From: Trichobilharzia regenti
Taxonomy: Eukaryota > Platyhelminthes > Trematoda > Strigeidida > Schistosomatidae
Length of the DNA stretch: 64,000 nucleotides
Assembly (NCBI GenBank): GCA_944472135.2
Contig: OX235270.1
Location: forward strand, 115,397,842 to 115,461,841
Direction: 5' to 3'
In this document: positions 30,126 through 43,110 of the stretch, one piece after another
Layout: every line of letters starts with the position of its first letter
Position numbering within the stretch: position 1 is the stretch's first letter
Translations under genes and position numbers: made by a program
Notes under the pieces: model-generated
What the model saw: the letters and a program-made list of their open reading frames with translations, nothing else
Database searches by the model: none
Told to the model about the DNA's origin: nothing

Positions 30126-31395
30126 AATCAAAAAAATAGATAGGAGATATTTATTTACGAGAGACATTTCATGGACTCAAGGGCTTGGCTTTTTGAGAGA
30201 TTATTGGCCATGTGGCCTTCGAACTTCAACAATTAATGTCTGTTTCCGAAAACTTAACTGGCTTAAGAACATTTTTTCAAACGGCAGCGAGACGAAGTGG
30301 TAAAATAAATAAAAGCGTTTACCTTTGTCACAACCGCTTGAGTGTTCATCACATGAATTTAATGTAAATACTGGTTTCTCCTAAGTATTTAGCGGCTTGG
30401 CCCAAAGGTTTTAATCATTAAACGAACACAAATCACCACAGCATATCTAGGGTCGTTCTCACCGTGACACCAATAACACAAAATTCAACCAATATAGTGT
30501 TTTTATCGCCACCGAAATATTTTCCTTGACAATAAGTTTCACGACAGTCATGTGAGTACGGTGGTAATTCTTCGAACACGAAGCACATAAAGTGTCATCA
30601 CCGATATGATTATCAGGAACAAGTAGTTCTCGAAAACTCATCCAGGTACCAATACTTCATCATTGTGATTTACATCAAATAAGCTTACGTAATGTGGAAT
30701 AAATTACACGGCTTTTAATGCCATGGCGATCGAGGAAGAACACACGACATAAGACAATATATGACAACCCTGTCAACTGGCAGATAATGACTATAACATG
30801 GTAATGATGACCCGCCTGATCTAAATAAACAAAATCAACTAGCATGCCAAATTTCTATTCCATGACAATGAGGGTTATGTACCCGTTACGCACTTATTAC
30901 GATCCATATAGATAACTGATGTGATGTCATCTACAGTTGATATTGCGGAGGATCTGAGAAATTCATCAACTCAGTTGAACCTCAGCCGTTTAAGCTAACA
31001 AGATCAATTAATTTGTCTGTGCGAATTGAAACACATGGTGGTCAAAGTATTTTCAAGGGAAAAGGGGTCGGCAACGTGATTCCGATGGGACTATCTATTT
31101 GTGCACTCTGAAAATTTTTTGAATGAATACTCCTCTCAGAAACCATAAGTGTTACATTCTCATTCCTCTATCTGGGCCGGTGTCAAGAGCAGTCTGGCAA
31201 CAAAGTTAGGTGAACCAGACTAAAGAGTCAACAGAGTGTGTGGCTGGTGTTCGGGCCTCGCAGGACTGAAAGCCATGAATCAGTCGTAGACGTTTTAGAT
31301 AGTGGAAGACAATTAGAAACGAGTTCACAATCATTCAAGTGGCCTAAATACCTGGTTACCTATGATGTGAAGGAGTGGACTTATTTTGATTTTAA
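30126..31395. other. Intergenic, unassigned
   Basis: No frame longer than about 64 codons and no repeat recognised. Could hold atlastin upstream regulatory DNA. Confidence 0.4.
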
Positions 31396-31399
31396 TTTT

Positions 31400-31697
31400 T
31401 TTATTACAATTTGATTCCACACTGTATTTTTGGTGCGGCTATGGAATTTTCAGCAAGTCGTGTGACCACAATTGATATGATTATGAACGATAAATTGTGT
31501 TCGAAACGTCATCCAGTATACAACACTGTTTCACTGTGTGATACATCTAATAAACAAACTAATATGGAATTAGCATGGATATCTGTAGCCCAAATTTTGC
31601 AGGCCGACCATAGATATCAGGTGTGAGTCGGCAGGGTATCGAACCTCGGACCATGTGCACGGTCGGTGAGAGTCCTAACCACTGTGCCACCGACGCA
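31400..31697 (-). mobile_element. SINE family 2 copy interrupted by another short repeat
   Basis: Both SINE halves are recognisable: CCACCGACGC head and box B at 31620-31697, and GATTCCACACTGTATTTTTGG at 31410. Between 31458 and 31575 lies an unrelated block with ATGATTATGAACGATAAAT and GTTCGAAACGTCATCC, the dispersed repeat also at 6982 and 37240. Confidence 0.7.
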
Positions 31698-32269
31698 TTT
31701 TTTATAATAATACTGATGTAATGAAGAGCTCTACTGATATGCTAGATAGTTTTTTCGCCTGCGTTACCCTCTGCTTCACTGAGCTAGGTAGATATCTAAA
31801 CACAAAGACTCGCCTGTGACTGTTATGATACGTCTTCGTTATGAAAGACACTTCACATTTATATCAGAATAATTTGCCTTAATACATAACAGTACATATA
31901 ATGCAGTGTGGAATTTTCAGCATTTTGTACAATATCGCACCTAGTTTTGCTGAATGACATTAAAATCAGTTGTAAAGATATTATCACTGGATTGTCAACG
32001 GCATTTTTCAAATGGTGTTAATAGTAACAGCTAATCCATATATACACGAAAAATTGTAAATAACAATGTAAGTAGTTAAGACTGCGGACTAATTGACAAA
32101 GTGTCGCTGTAGAATACAATTAGGAGATTATAGATGAGCCAAATAATTTTGTAACAACTCAGTAATTCATAGATTCTGCGCCTGAAGTATTCTCTATCGT
32201 ACAGAGCACAAGCCAAATATGGTATCGTTGATTTACTATACTTGTTATTATGAGCATGTAATCTTTGGT
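31698..32269. other. Intergenic, unassigned
   Basis: No supported feature. Confidence 0.4.
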
Positions 32270-33260
32270 GCTGACTTATACCTCTACCAGATGAGACACT
32301 AGGGAGAGTTGAGGATAGAGGGGTAGTCGAGGATCAGACAATATAGACTAGGACCGTTTCTCGCTTGAGTTTAGATGTCTATCGATTAATGTAGTGACAA
32401 GCAAACTAAGTCACACATCACTTGCTTTACTTTCAACTTTTAATACCCTTCTTAAAATGACTAAGTAACTTTTCAGTGAACCAGGATAGACTAAAGAGGA
32501 GCGGTGAAGTACAATAGGTGATATACAGGAGTCAACAAATTGTAAAAGTAGAGGATGAGCGACTCCAGATTGTCTTATCTCATTAATGTAGTAACTTGGA
32601 CTGAACACTTCCTTAGAAACAGACCTAATATGGATGACCAAGTAAGGTCGGAGGAGAATACTATAAGATATTTGGTGTCGGGCCTAATTTTTGTTACAGC
32701 CCCCTCCTTGTTACAGGCATCACGTGAATCCTGTTGATCGCTCCTGGGCCTAAAGAAGAAGTCAATAGTCCGGAATTTCGAGGAATTTAACGTAAGGCCT
32801 CTTGACTTAGACCACTTACTAATGTCCAACAGAAAGCAACTAAGTTTGCAACAGTCTGACTGGGACTTAACAGGAAGCGAGACGGTAAGATCATCAGCGT
32901 ACCTGAAGAGGTTGATTTCATTAGATGGAGATAAGTCGTGTAAGAAAAGAGAAAACAGAAAAGGGGAGAGAACAGCAGCCTGAAGAATGCCGGTTTCAGC
33001 ACGCAAGGCAGAGGAAGATCTCCCCTTATACATAGCATAATACAATCCATTAGAAAAATAAAAATTCAGCCCAGGACTGGATTTGTGTCAGGGAAAGCTT
33101 GTTTAACAAAAGATGTCCAGGTATGTATAGTAAAGGAAGGTACAACGCACATACTTGTCCCCTTGGTCTAAAGTGGAGACAATGCTATGATGTAGTACAG
33201 CGGCGGCATCTAAAATACTTCCTCTCTGTCTATAAGCAAACTATCTCTAATCGAAAACAT
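32270..33260 (-). mobile_element. CR1/Jockey-like non-LTR fragment
   Basis: An open stretch at 33045-32575 carries the RT palm: ETGILQAAVLSPFLFSLFLH, NEINLFRYADDLTVSLPV and LTLNSSKFRTIDFFF. YADD is intact. The following C-terminal part (32641-32411) continues in another frame. Related to 11110-13260 but better preserved. 5' truncated. Confidence 0.75.
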
Positions 33261-33829
33261 GATGGGAGTCTTTGATTGTAAAAGTGTTCCGACGCTGGAT
33301 TTCTGATGTAATCAGGATGTTTATCTATTTTGGACTAGATTTGTCTTTAGACTTGTGCAGCCGCTCTTTTTTCCCTCATAGCTCTTGGAGATGAGAAGGG
33401 TGACGGTCAAGCCTTTTCAATACTGTCTGTTTGGGGAAGTACACGTTCGAGCAGAATTAAAGATAATCCGTTATATTAGTGATTATATCATTCAGTGTGT
33501 GTTCAGTAAATGGTTACTAGTTAGTGTCGTTTGTCACGTCTCTCCGTTTATGTTTATTTTCTTGTGAGCAGCATCTCTGGTGAACGAAATATTCTCGCAT
33601 TAAGTCATAAGAAAAAGGCTAAAACAGCGTAGAAATTTCCCTTTTCAGCTGCTCATGTTCATAAGCCCTACAGTTGTAACTATATTCAACAAAGAATTCC
33701 TAAGACCAATCATTTACCGGCAAAATTTGTCCTCGAAAAGCGTATTACTTAATGTAGGGTGTATTAACGAAGTGGTGACTGATTGGAAATTAGAGAAGGG
33801 CAAAAGTTGGGGTTACGTAATAAGTGTGA
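33261..33829. other. Intergenic, unassigned
   Basis: Short open frames only, no recognised feature. Confidence 0.4.
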
Positions 33830-36180
33830 GAAAATGACTAATCATTATGCATGAGTAGGTTGGACAAGACCTAGTGGAAAGACAATAAAGTATTTTTATA
33901 AAATCTGTATGAAAACCCAACGTTAATAATAAACAGGAGTAGAATGGCAATAAAGCAAGGATGATGGTGATAATAGTGGTGATAATCAGATAATGATAGT
34001 CGACTTCCATGATGAAAAGAAGCAAAAGAACAGCAAGAACGTTACTCTGGCCAAGGTAGAGCGAGTAAATGTATGTAGTGCTTTTGAATGCAGAGGTCTG
34101 GTTTCAGATCCCGAATAGCCAATGATTCAACTATACACAGATGACGAATTCGAAGTCCTTTCCTACGACAGTGAGAAATTCTGTGTAGCGGGGAAGCATT
34201 CACGCGAGAGTGCTCGACTTTGAAGGTCGTCAAGTTATTCGAAAATGCAGCTGCTAGTGTAACAACAGAAGACAAGGGCTGGCAACAGATCGTTTTATTA
34301 TGAAAATCAACACGTATTTATATATATTTTATGTGCATTAATAAGGCTTATGCAAGCAGAAAAAGGCAGTCTTCTGATTGGTTGTTTCTCGGAAGTTAAG
34401 CAGACAAACACAGTCTTATGATTGGTTGTTTTCGATATTTCTCGGAAAGTAGAGCCATCTATCTGCGAATCATATTTGTCCACATTTAAGTTTGCTGTGA
34501 TTGGTTGTTGAAACAGCCTTGTTCATATTTTCTCACGGCCCATATTAGTGACCTAGACATTAACGTAGATTAGTGTCAACCAATCGGCTAGCAGCCTGCT
34601 CTCACCACACTAGTATTCTTCTTTTTTTCTTGTGACTAGTCAACCTGGAGAATATTCTAGAATGCGCTTGCGACTTGATTTTGCGTACGGCCGACACATT
34701 TTGCCCCGCACGAGCAATTAAACTGATAAATACACACTGAAGTGGCGAAAAGCCATATCTTGTTCTTAACGTTAGACTGAATAAATCATTTGCTGGAGAA
34801 TGTGATGCGTTAGTTGACTGCTTAAAATATCTTCTTCAGAAATTTAACAAGACAGTTCATAGGAATTTCCGCCTTTGAATTCCCGATTCATGAAGGGAGT
34901 TACCTTCATGATGATGGAGGCTTTTTCTTGATGTTGTTGACAATGAATCTTGGTGAACACCCGTACTCAAATAGGGTTTCACGTAATTAATTTGACTCAT
35001 TCTTTATCGTTCCTGCAGAACAGATTTTTCTAATTCTGAAGTATGATGCTTTCGGATCACTAGGACAAAACTCTCGAAGTTGGTGAACTGTCCTGTACGC
35101 TTTAGCTTGCGATATATTGGTCTTTGGATCGTGCAGTTTTGTCTTCTGGTAAGTGGTACATCCAGGAATATAAATTCCGTATTCTGTTCGCGCTCTAAGG
35201 TGGGTTTTATTGGTGGGAGCGCCGCGTTGTAGGTTTCGAGGATATACTCTAAATTAAAATTTTCATCACAAACTGTAAACGTAACATCTACGTATCTCTT
35301 ATCTTATATAGGTGCAATTGACCGACCAGAGGATGGAGGGTGTTTTCGAGACTCGCCATGGAAAATTCAAGTGGATACCCTACATCTACACCGTAATTCT
35401 ACAAACAGAATTGTCCACTGAAATTTGATTTGCATATTAAACGTGCATATGAGAAGTACTTCCTTCAGGTAGTTGATGGGAAGAGGAACTTACAGGTTGT
35501 TGGTTTCGATGAAGTCACAAATAAGACATATTGTCTCGGTAAGGGGGATACTTGTGAATAGAGAAGTGACATCCAGGGAAAGCATTTGTCTTTCAAACAC
35601 GTTGATATCTTTCACCAAATCGATGAAGCCAAATGTACCACTGAGGCTACACTTTGTCATGTCTTTTTACCGGTTCAAGGATATCAGCTACCCAGTTCGC
35701 GTTCTGGTGATATGGAGAGTTGGTCATGTCCATGGTATGTTGAAGTAAAACGTTCTTCTCATGCACTTTAGGCAATGCATATAGTCTTGAAGCCGCATAA
35801 CTTTATCTGTTCATATACCTTCGATGTTATGACTGAATCTTCTTTCATTTTCTGCAGCAATTTTTCTGTCCTTTCCGTTACTTACCTGGTAGGGCGTTTT
35901 GAAGAATTAGTCGTTGTCTGGTAGTATGTTTGTTAATTTCTGAATATACTTGAGTCTTTTAATTACCACAGTCCCATTGCCCTTGTCAGGCCGGAGGTGG
36001 ATTGTCCTTTCTTCCTGAATTCGTTCAAGTTGTTTTGTGTTCCTCGGTCACATTGCAAAATTTTGGACCAAGTGATAGTACTTGGATTTGAATAGAAGTA
36101 AGAGAGAAATCCTGAAAGTGAAAGACATATTTTTCAGGACTCTTTAGTGACGATGAGACAGTTTCAGATCGTTTCGGGCT
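33830..36180 (-). mobile_element. Penelope-like element, long degraded copy (copy 2)
   Basis: On the minus strand the order is LSLGPKF near 36060, RPDKGNGTVVIK near 35990, LPKVHEKN near 35770, LSLDVTSLFTSIPL near 35560, EFIFLDVPLTRR near 35180, then VYQFNCSCGAK with VGRT near 34720 (the zinc and GIY-YIG start) and the conserved end KPDLCIQKHYIHLLALPWP at 34030-34090. This is a full RT-plus-endonuclease layout, broken by many stops. The region 34275-34680 interrupts the endonuclease with unrelated sequence. Confidence 0.8.
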
Positions 36181-36585
36181 TTTTGTTAGCCGGGAGGTAG
36201 TATCGTCGCGATTTCTTCATATGGCATTGAATACATAATCTTGAAACGTTTGTCGCTCATCATCAGATAAGTAATTTGGAAAAAAGCCCAACGATTGCAC
36301 TGTATGCACTAACACACAATCACGCAGTAGGCTGGGAGAGGGTTAAAATTCTAAGAAGTAATATTAGTAGGTGGAGAGGGAGGTTGATTACTCAATCCTT
36401 GTTCATCGAGTCTACACCCAACACATGCAACAGAAATGACTCAATGCAAATACCAGAAATATGGAAGATATTATTACTGCCAGTCAAATCAGAAGAGGAT
36501 AATAAAAAATCTTAAATGTCGATTTCAATTCAAGCCCATCACAACATTCTAACATGTTACTTATCATGAATATAAAAACACTCGT

Positions 36586-36954
36586 TGTCAATCACGTCTC
36601 ATAAACCGTTAATGCCCAGCTCTCGCTACGCTCGGGCCCACGCTGTTCTTCGAAGATTTCTCAGAAACGCTTAGTTATAACGGACGAAAAAACCAAAACA
36701 CTGATCTGCCGCTTTAGATTTGTTTATTGTTACACCAACATATAAAAGGAATAAGCGAACTAAGCAAACTAAGGTCTGTAAACAAATATTACAATAATAA
36801 ATCGTTATATTACTTCTGACGATATTTTACTCTTCTTTCTGAACAGCGACCGATGAGACGATGACTGTCGTATTGATGCCTCCGCGAAAATTGGGGAAGT
36901 TGATTTTGAGCAAACAACCAAGAATTGATCGTTCAATCTTCAACTCCATTGACA
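36586..36954 (-). mobile_element. Solo LTR of a Pao/BEL element
   Basis: 369 bases starting TGTCAATC and ending CATTGACA. CTCGT lies on both sides (36581-36585 and 36955-36959), a 5-base target duplication. Similar over its whole length to the LTR at 40845-41224, including CTTTCTGAACAGCGACC and GATGAGACGATGACTG. Confidence 0.85.
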
Positions 36955-37426
36955 CTCGTCATATTTCCCATCTGATTGTAATTGATCAATAACACTTATT
37001 ATTATTTGATCCACAAAATCATCGTCATTGATTAAAAAAATTTTATATATAAGTCTATGTAAGTTAGAGTAGAGCCTGAAGAAGATCTAATTGAAAACAA
37101 TATTGTTCGCTTATATGTCTTTTTCTAATAACACATATGTTAGTAATTCTGAATGTACACTATCCTATATTGATTTTTATTCCTATATATAATCGATACT
37201 ACACATGTGTATGAATGAAGGAAAAAGTTGTGTGAGTTACTTGATACGATTATGAGCAAATGTTTGTGCTCGAAATGTCATCAATTAATATTACTGTGGT
37301 ACACTGAGATATATCAGAATGAAATCATATCGATAATGGAGTGGTCGGAGTTCATTAGGGGCACTTCTATGTCCTTCATATTTTACAAGATCACTAGTGA
37401 ATACTATATATAGTACTTTGCCAAGT
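36955..37426. repeat. Short region with two dispersed repeats
   Basis: 37070-37110 matches the GAAGATnnAATTGAAAACAATATT motif and 37235-37340 the GATTATGAGCAAATGTTTGTGCTCGAAATGTCATC repeat family. Otherwise unassigned. Confidence 0.45.
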
Positions 37427-37736
37427 TGTCAATGTCCACGTCTAACTACGCTGCGCTTCACACTGTTCATGGAAGACTTTCGGGAACTATGCGTAATAAC
37501 CAACACGAAAAAACAGAGCACAAATTGATGACACGAGAACCGTCTATTCGTGCACCAATACAGAGCCAACCATTAGGTTACTGTAGACAGAGTTTCTGAT
37601 AGTTTTCCTCTCTTCCAACGAACAGCGAACGATGAGACGATGACTGTACTATCAATGACTCTCACGAAAAATATGGGGAAGTTGGATTTGAGCAAACAAC
37701 CATGAATTGATCCTTCGATCTTCAACTGCATTGACA
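37427..37736 (-). mobile_element. LTR of a Pao/BEL element (subtype 1, 3' side)
   Basis: TGTCAATGTCC to CATTGACA, 310 bases. Matches 41840-42098 (GGAACTATGCGTAATAACC and CAATACAGAGCCAACCATTA). On the minus strand a purine-rich GCCGGGGA tract immediately precedes it, as expected for a 3' LTR. Confidence 0.78.
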
Positions 37737-38734
37737 ATCCCCGGCAAAAAAGGGACCCATCCCCTTCTTTCCGTCACGACCACTGCACGTTGACTTGGAT
37801 GCCATTGCGAGAACCTGGGTCACATGGACAGAGCTGAAATGGAAAACAAACAGAAAAGCCAACACACCACAAGCATACTCACAGCACAATCTCATACATC
37901 AATGACGACCTTCGCCTTCCAGTCAAAGGCATCCTCTTGACACATCTTCTTGCAACACAATTGCCACTTGCTAGAATGACTCTTGCAGAATGCAACGTGA
38001 CCATAGCAGCACCTCACGATACTCTACGCACATCGTCTTATCTACTCACTACCAATTACCACTGAAATCGCTTGTCACTCATTCTGCCTCAGTTCTGGTA
38101 ACGGTGACATATGCAGGCCTCAGTCGTCTGCACTCTCGCTCCCCGGCGTGTGGGACTACGGCCTAAATAGAAAAATTCATTCTCAATCATTGATCCCGCA
38201 GCTAATCATTATCTCCGTGTGCATGTCATTCTCAGCATTAGCCTCCCTGGCGTATACGACCCATCTGCTGTTTTAACATCAATCAATTCATTCACGGATT
38301 TAGAAGACTCAAAACAACTTCAGAAGTAAGCGCGACGAAACTTATACTGAAATTATTTCACACAACAAATGATGAAAACAACAAGTAAACACAGTGAATC
38401 CAAAAACATCAATTGATATGACACACAACACGTATATACAAACAGTACACATAACCTCGCGGATCATGTCTTGGTGGAATTCCTTTGAAGAATTGCAGGA
38501 CTTACACCAGTACGCCTACATTCCTTCTCAAGTTGATGATCCAAGTGGAAGTCGTCCAGACACAAACAGAATTACCAACAGCTAGATGACAGATGATATC
38601 AATTCAGTATATGCAATATGAACATATGTACAAAATCACACACCAATCACATTGGACTGCTCATTGATGCGCTACCCTTTGAAGAACTGTAGGACTTACA
38701 GCAGTACGCCTACAACCCTTCTCAGGTTGACGCT
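37737..38734 (-). mobile_element. Non-coding 3' internal part of the Pao/BEL cluster
   Basis: Between the subtype-1 LTR and the gag frame. No pol, protease or integrase motif is visible. A diverged direct repeat (CCTTTGAAGAAnTGnAGGACTTACA...TACGCCTAC) occurs at about 38487 and 38678. Confidence 0.55.
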
Positions 38735-40690
38735 CTAGGTTGGAAAATCGTCGCAGATTTCATTTGCTAACTTCCTTCTATCAGCTATATCCTCAAATCT
38801 GAACGGTAACACGCCCATGTCATTGTATCGTAGAATATAGATGACGAACAAACACAGGACGTATCTGGTCAACCAGGCGTAGGCACAGAGTAATTTACAC
38901 CAAAGATAATAGCATTCAAATAGTAACTTGAAACTAGAAATGCCTTTATTCATGCAAGTCAATTTAACAATTACTCTCCCGTTTACACTTGGCTTATTCT
39001 CACTAAACTGACCATTGATATTCGTCCTTTCAAACGAACTGATACTATCATAATCATTGCACAAGATACTTGAGTTGATGGGCGTCTGTATCATTAAGGA
39101 TGACAGCACCAACGAAAACTGATTGATACCAGTTGATGAAGTTAGCGGTGCATCAGAAACTGTTGTTGTTCGGCTTTCAGATAGTTGTCCAACTGCAAGA
39201 CTAACACCACTGCTGTCTTTCACTACTAGTTCGGGTTTAGCACTATCATCTGATGATAGGTGGGCTACACGCTGATCACTCACACTGACGGTCTCACAAG
39301 TATGTATGCCTTCTGCAACAGCATCTGCATTCAATTCTACTTCACGTTGTAGTTGTACAGAACCTTTATTTAACCTAGCAGTAGTAGGCATATCCCGCAT
39401 CTCATAATGATCAACCAAAGAGAAATCTGCACTATCATGATCACTACCACAAATATTCAATTTACCGTCAAGTTCATCATTTTCAAACTCTTTAATAACA
39501 GCAGTAGATGATTTGGGTTCTTCCTCACAAATCCCTAAAGATTTCATACCTTCATTCTGACTAGTAATACCTTGTAAACTTGTGGAGTCAGAACTGCACT
39601 CTGAAGCAGTAACTCTATTCTGTGACACTCTATTCAACAATGGCTTACCAGTTGCAACTACAGACTTCTTGACCACACCGTTATCGTCACACAATTCGGA
39701 GTAAGGCCCGGAGTTTACATTTAGCTTATCACTGAACTTGCTCACTGGTTCACAGCTCACCTTTGTATGCACCTCTTGCAAACGAGTACAACACAACGGT
39801 GTTTGTCTTGCATCTTGCAACTTATCTGTTGAGGATGTACTACGAAAGCTGTTACACTCACTAGATCTATATGCATTACTAGACATCATCGAGCCTTCTC
39901 GATATCCACCTCTCTGAGGCTCTTTCGTCATCAATGAGTGCGTTTTACCCTCAGACTGCTCTATTCTATGGGTGAGATCTAACAGACTGGAAAACTTGCT
40001 CATAGATTGATTGACGCTATCTTTTACCAGTTTCAGGATATCATCAAACGTTGGCTCGATACCTTCATCCTCCATACGGGAGCTTATCTTCACCCACTTC
40101 CCTTGCAGTCGAGTAGGTAGGCGTCTTGCTATTACTTCTAGTATAAAACTCGAGTTGAGGTCACTCATGCAATTCATAGAAATCAATGCATTCTTGTGAA
40201 TCGGCAAATTATCCTACAACTCAGTGAGTGCCTGGGAGTCATCCTGTAATTGATCGCCATTACCCTTAACAGCCTCGAATAATTTCCCTACAATCATCGA
40301 AGGTCTTCCAAACCTTTGACGTAGTATGATCATAGCTTCGTAGTAGCCCTCTTTTGGCTTCATAAACTTACAGCACTGTATAGCTCTTGCAGCATCTCCA
40401 GTGCAATATCTCATCAAATACATTAACTTCAATTCATCATTTAATAAAAAGCCACTCAACATGATTTCAAATTCCCGCACAAACTGCAAATAATCGGCCG
40501 GGTTTCCATCAAAACATCGTGGTTCAAATTTAGGGAGTTTCATGTTCCTATTATCCCTGAACGGCGAAACAGTAACATCAACCATGTCATGTTTAACATC
40601 AGACACATCGTTACAATTAACAGACAAGTCACCATGACTTACTTTCCTGTTTGCATCCAAGACGCTCTGTCCCTTCTTTGACCCAGGCAT
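38735..40690 (-). pseudogene. Pao/BEL gag-like polyprotein with one amber codon
   Basis: Blocks 40690-40214 and 40207-38735 are in the same frame, separated by a single TAG at 40214-40216. The first has KLPKFEPRCFDGNPADYLQF and YCTGDAARAIQCC, matching the retrotransposon gag family known as DUF1759 in Pao/BEL elements (KLPKFxGDPxxWxxF...GEAARAI). The second starts NLPIHKNALISMN and continues with IARRLPTRLQGKWVK. The rest is serine-rich with no zinc knuckle or protease that I can identify. The related copy at 41240 has a sense codon (CCG) at the amber position. Function as a capsid is inferred from family. Confidence 0.75.
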
Positions 40691-40844
40691 TGTTGAACTT
40701 GACCCGATTCCAAAAACGTTCCAGATATTGCTTGTTCAAAGAGGACTTGACCGGCACCAGGAAAGATGTATGGTGACTATCCAAACTGTCACCAGCTATC
40801 TGAATCTGTCAGAAAATGTTTCCGCCGTCAGAAACTGACTTCAC

Positions 40845-41224
40845 TGTCAGAAACTGCCAGCCACGTCTCGTGAACCGTCAATGCTCAGCTCATGCTACGC
40901 TGGGGCTCACGCTCTTCCTTGAAGTTTCTCAGAAACGCTTAGTAATAACAGATGCAAAACCAAAACACCGGTTGGCTACTCGAGAATTCTTCATTGTAAC
41001 ACCAACATATAGGCAGCTTTAAAATTAAGTTCTAACTAAGGTCTATGAACAAGGATTACAATAATAAATCACAATATTACTTCTGACAGTTTTGGCCTGA
41101 CTTCTTTCTGAACAGCGACCAATGAGACGATGACTGGTGTATCGATGTCTTCGCGAAAATACAGGGAAGTTAGGTGTGAGCAAACAACCATGAATTGATC
41201 GTTCAATCTTCAACTACATTGGCA
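40845..41224 (-). mobile_element. LTR of a Pao/BEL element (subtype 2, 5' side)
   Basis: Matches the solo LTR at 36586-36954. End reads CATTGGCA, one change from CATTGACA; the start near 40845 is uncertain by about 10 bases. The gag frame follows it on the minus strand. It abuts the second gag fragment with no gap. Confidence 0.75.
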
Positions 41225-41239
41225 AACGTGTTCCTGTAA

Positions 41240-41765
41240 GTCCTTAGATTATCCGGAAACTCAGATAGCCTTGGAGTCATCTCGGAATTGACTAACATTA
41301 CTTGTAACAAATTCACAATCATCGGAGCTCAGCCAGACCTTTGACGCAGGATTACATCGCCTCAGGATATCCTTCGTTTGGGGGCATCAACTGGCAGCAC
41401 TCTATGGCTCCTGCAGCAACACCAGTGCAGTACCTCATCAAATACATTAACTTCACTTCCTTATTTAAAATAAAACCACTCAACATTACTTCAAACTCCT
41501 TCACAAACTGTGGAGATTCTGCTGGGTTTCTGTCAAAACACCGAGACTCAAATTTGGTAATTTTAAAATTTCTATTATCCCTAGTCGGCAAAACATGGAC
41601 ATCAATATTATCGTGCGTAGCATCACACACATCATTACATATTACAGGCAACTCATCATTACTTACTTTCCTGTCTGCTTCCAAAACGCTTTGTCCCTTC
41701 TTTGGCCCAGGCACTATTGAACTTGACCAAACAATCCAGAAAAGTTCCGAATAACACTTGTTCAA
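41240..41765 (-). pseudogene. Second Pao/BEL gag fragment
   Basis: Encodes GPKKGQSVLEADRKVS, ITKFESRCFDRNPAESPQF and MYLMRYCTGVAAGAIECC, clearly related to 40690-40214. It is cut off at about 41225, where the subtype-2 LTR begins, and preceded by the subtype-1 LTR at 41840. So it is the 5' part of a separate element. Confidence 0.75.
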
Positions 41766-41839
41766 AGAAGACTTGCAGACGCGAGGAAAGACGAATTGTC
41801 AACAAATAAGATGAATATTCCAGGAGAATTATCAGAAAC

Positions 41840-42098
41840 TGTCAATGTCCAGGTCTAACTATAGTGGACTTCACACTGTCCTTGGAAGGCTTTCAGGAAC
41901 TATGCGTAATAACCAACACGAAAACCAGAACACAAATTGGTGACTCAAGGACAGTTTATTCTTGCATCAATACAGAGCCAACCATTAGGTTATTGTACAC
42001 AAAGTTTCTGATAGTTTCTCTCTCTTCCAACGAACAGCGAACAATGGATTTGAGCGAACAACCATGAACTGATCGTTCAATCTTCAAGTACATTGACA
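41840..42098 (-). mobile_element. LTR of a Pao/BEL element (subtype 1, 5' side)
   Basis: TGTCAATGTCCAGG to CATTGACA, 259 bases, about 50 shorter than 37427-37736. The block after GAACAGCGAAC present in the partner is deleted. Flanks do not give a 5-base duplication with the partner LTR. Confidence 0.76.
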
Positions 42099-42669
42099 CG
42101 ATTCGAGTGACAAAGTTGACAATATTTACGTGATCCAGTGAATCAAGGAAAGAACAATCGTAGGAATTGAATTAACAAGTGACTATTGATAGAGGGTTCT
42201 CAGGGTGAGTGAAATACTGCAATATCTGTTTATTTAGGCGAATTTTATCTGATATTGAGGACGAGGATGGAGGAATCACTGAAAGCCGCCTGGTCATTAT
42301 CCACTGCCTACTGTAATACTGATAATAATAATAATGAATTTATAGATCTACACTCATTTGCGAGATATACGTGAACATTCTATACACCTAGTCCTAAAAG
42401 AGCATGTTAACACTTGAATGCAATAGAATTGGACAATCGAAGTAACATTTGCGTAACATTAGAATGCATCTTATGTTGGAAGGCTTCGCTAAGTTGTTCA
42501 CAGAACGGCAACGAGAAATGCCTTCCTTAGCGGCCGTGTCAACCGGCTTTCAGCGAATTCAAACCCAGGGTCAAACCCTTTCTTTCATTATTTTTTATGG
42601 TTGTGGTGTAGATTTGATTCCGGAATGAAGGTTCCCAGTTCCAGCAGGCAAACGACAAAATATTTCGGT
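42099..42669. other. Intergenic, unassigned
   Basis: No supported feature. Confidence 0.4.
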
Positions 42670-43110
42670 GCGATAGCTTGCATGCTGGCCAAATGGCACT
42701 TAATCACGTACCTGTCAGTGTCTGTAAGTGTGATATTTACTTTGCGGTGTCTAAGTTCAAAGCAGTGTTACAAGACTGGCAGGAGCATGTATCTCTACTC
42801 AACCTTTCAAGTGAACCGCTTGTAGTCACGGAAAAGTTAGTGCATCTAAGCAGCTGTCGCGGTGGTAGGATGGACAAAGTCTCTGATCACATTGCGAAAG
42901 CTAGAGTACCATGCGTCATTTTAGTTGCCCCTAGGCACCGTCACGACGTTAGTCTGACTGTCAGTGGTTCGGTTAACAGCGCTTAGACGCGCGCGTTCTT
43001 GTTCTACGCATGTGAAACTTAGACTCTCCGAGTTAGTGACGTAGGACGACACTTCGCACTCAATTATCGCTACTTCCACGGAACTGCTTACGTCGCTGTT
43101 GCTCAACTAT
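42670..43110 (+). mobile_element. RTE-C fragment
   Basis: KFKAVLQDWQEH, VVTEKLVHLSSC, KVSDHIAKAR and DVSLTVSG follow the order of the RT thumb of RTE elements (K-C-K-x-LLQDW, EKFVYLGSC, DEIxxRIxKAR). Stops follow at 42984 and after. Too short to place in a named family. Confidence 0.6.

Noticed and set aside
38735..40690. Host gene reading of the serine-rich 490-codon frame
   Set aside because: It is in frame with a DUF1759-type gag block, lies between LTRs and has a related copy at 41240, so it is retrotransposon-derived.
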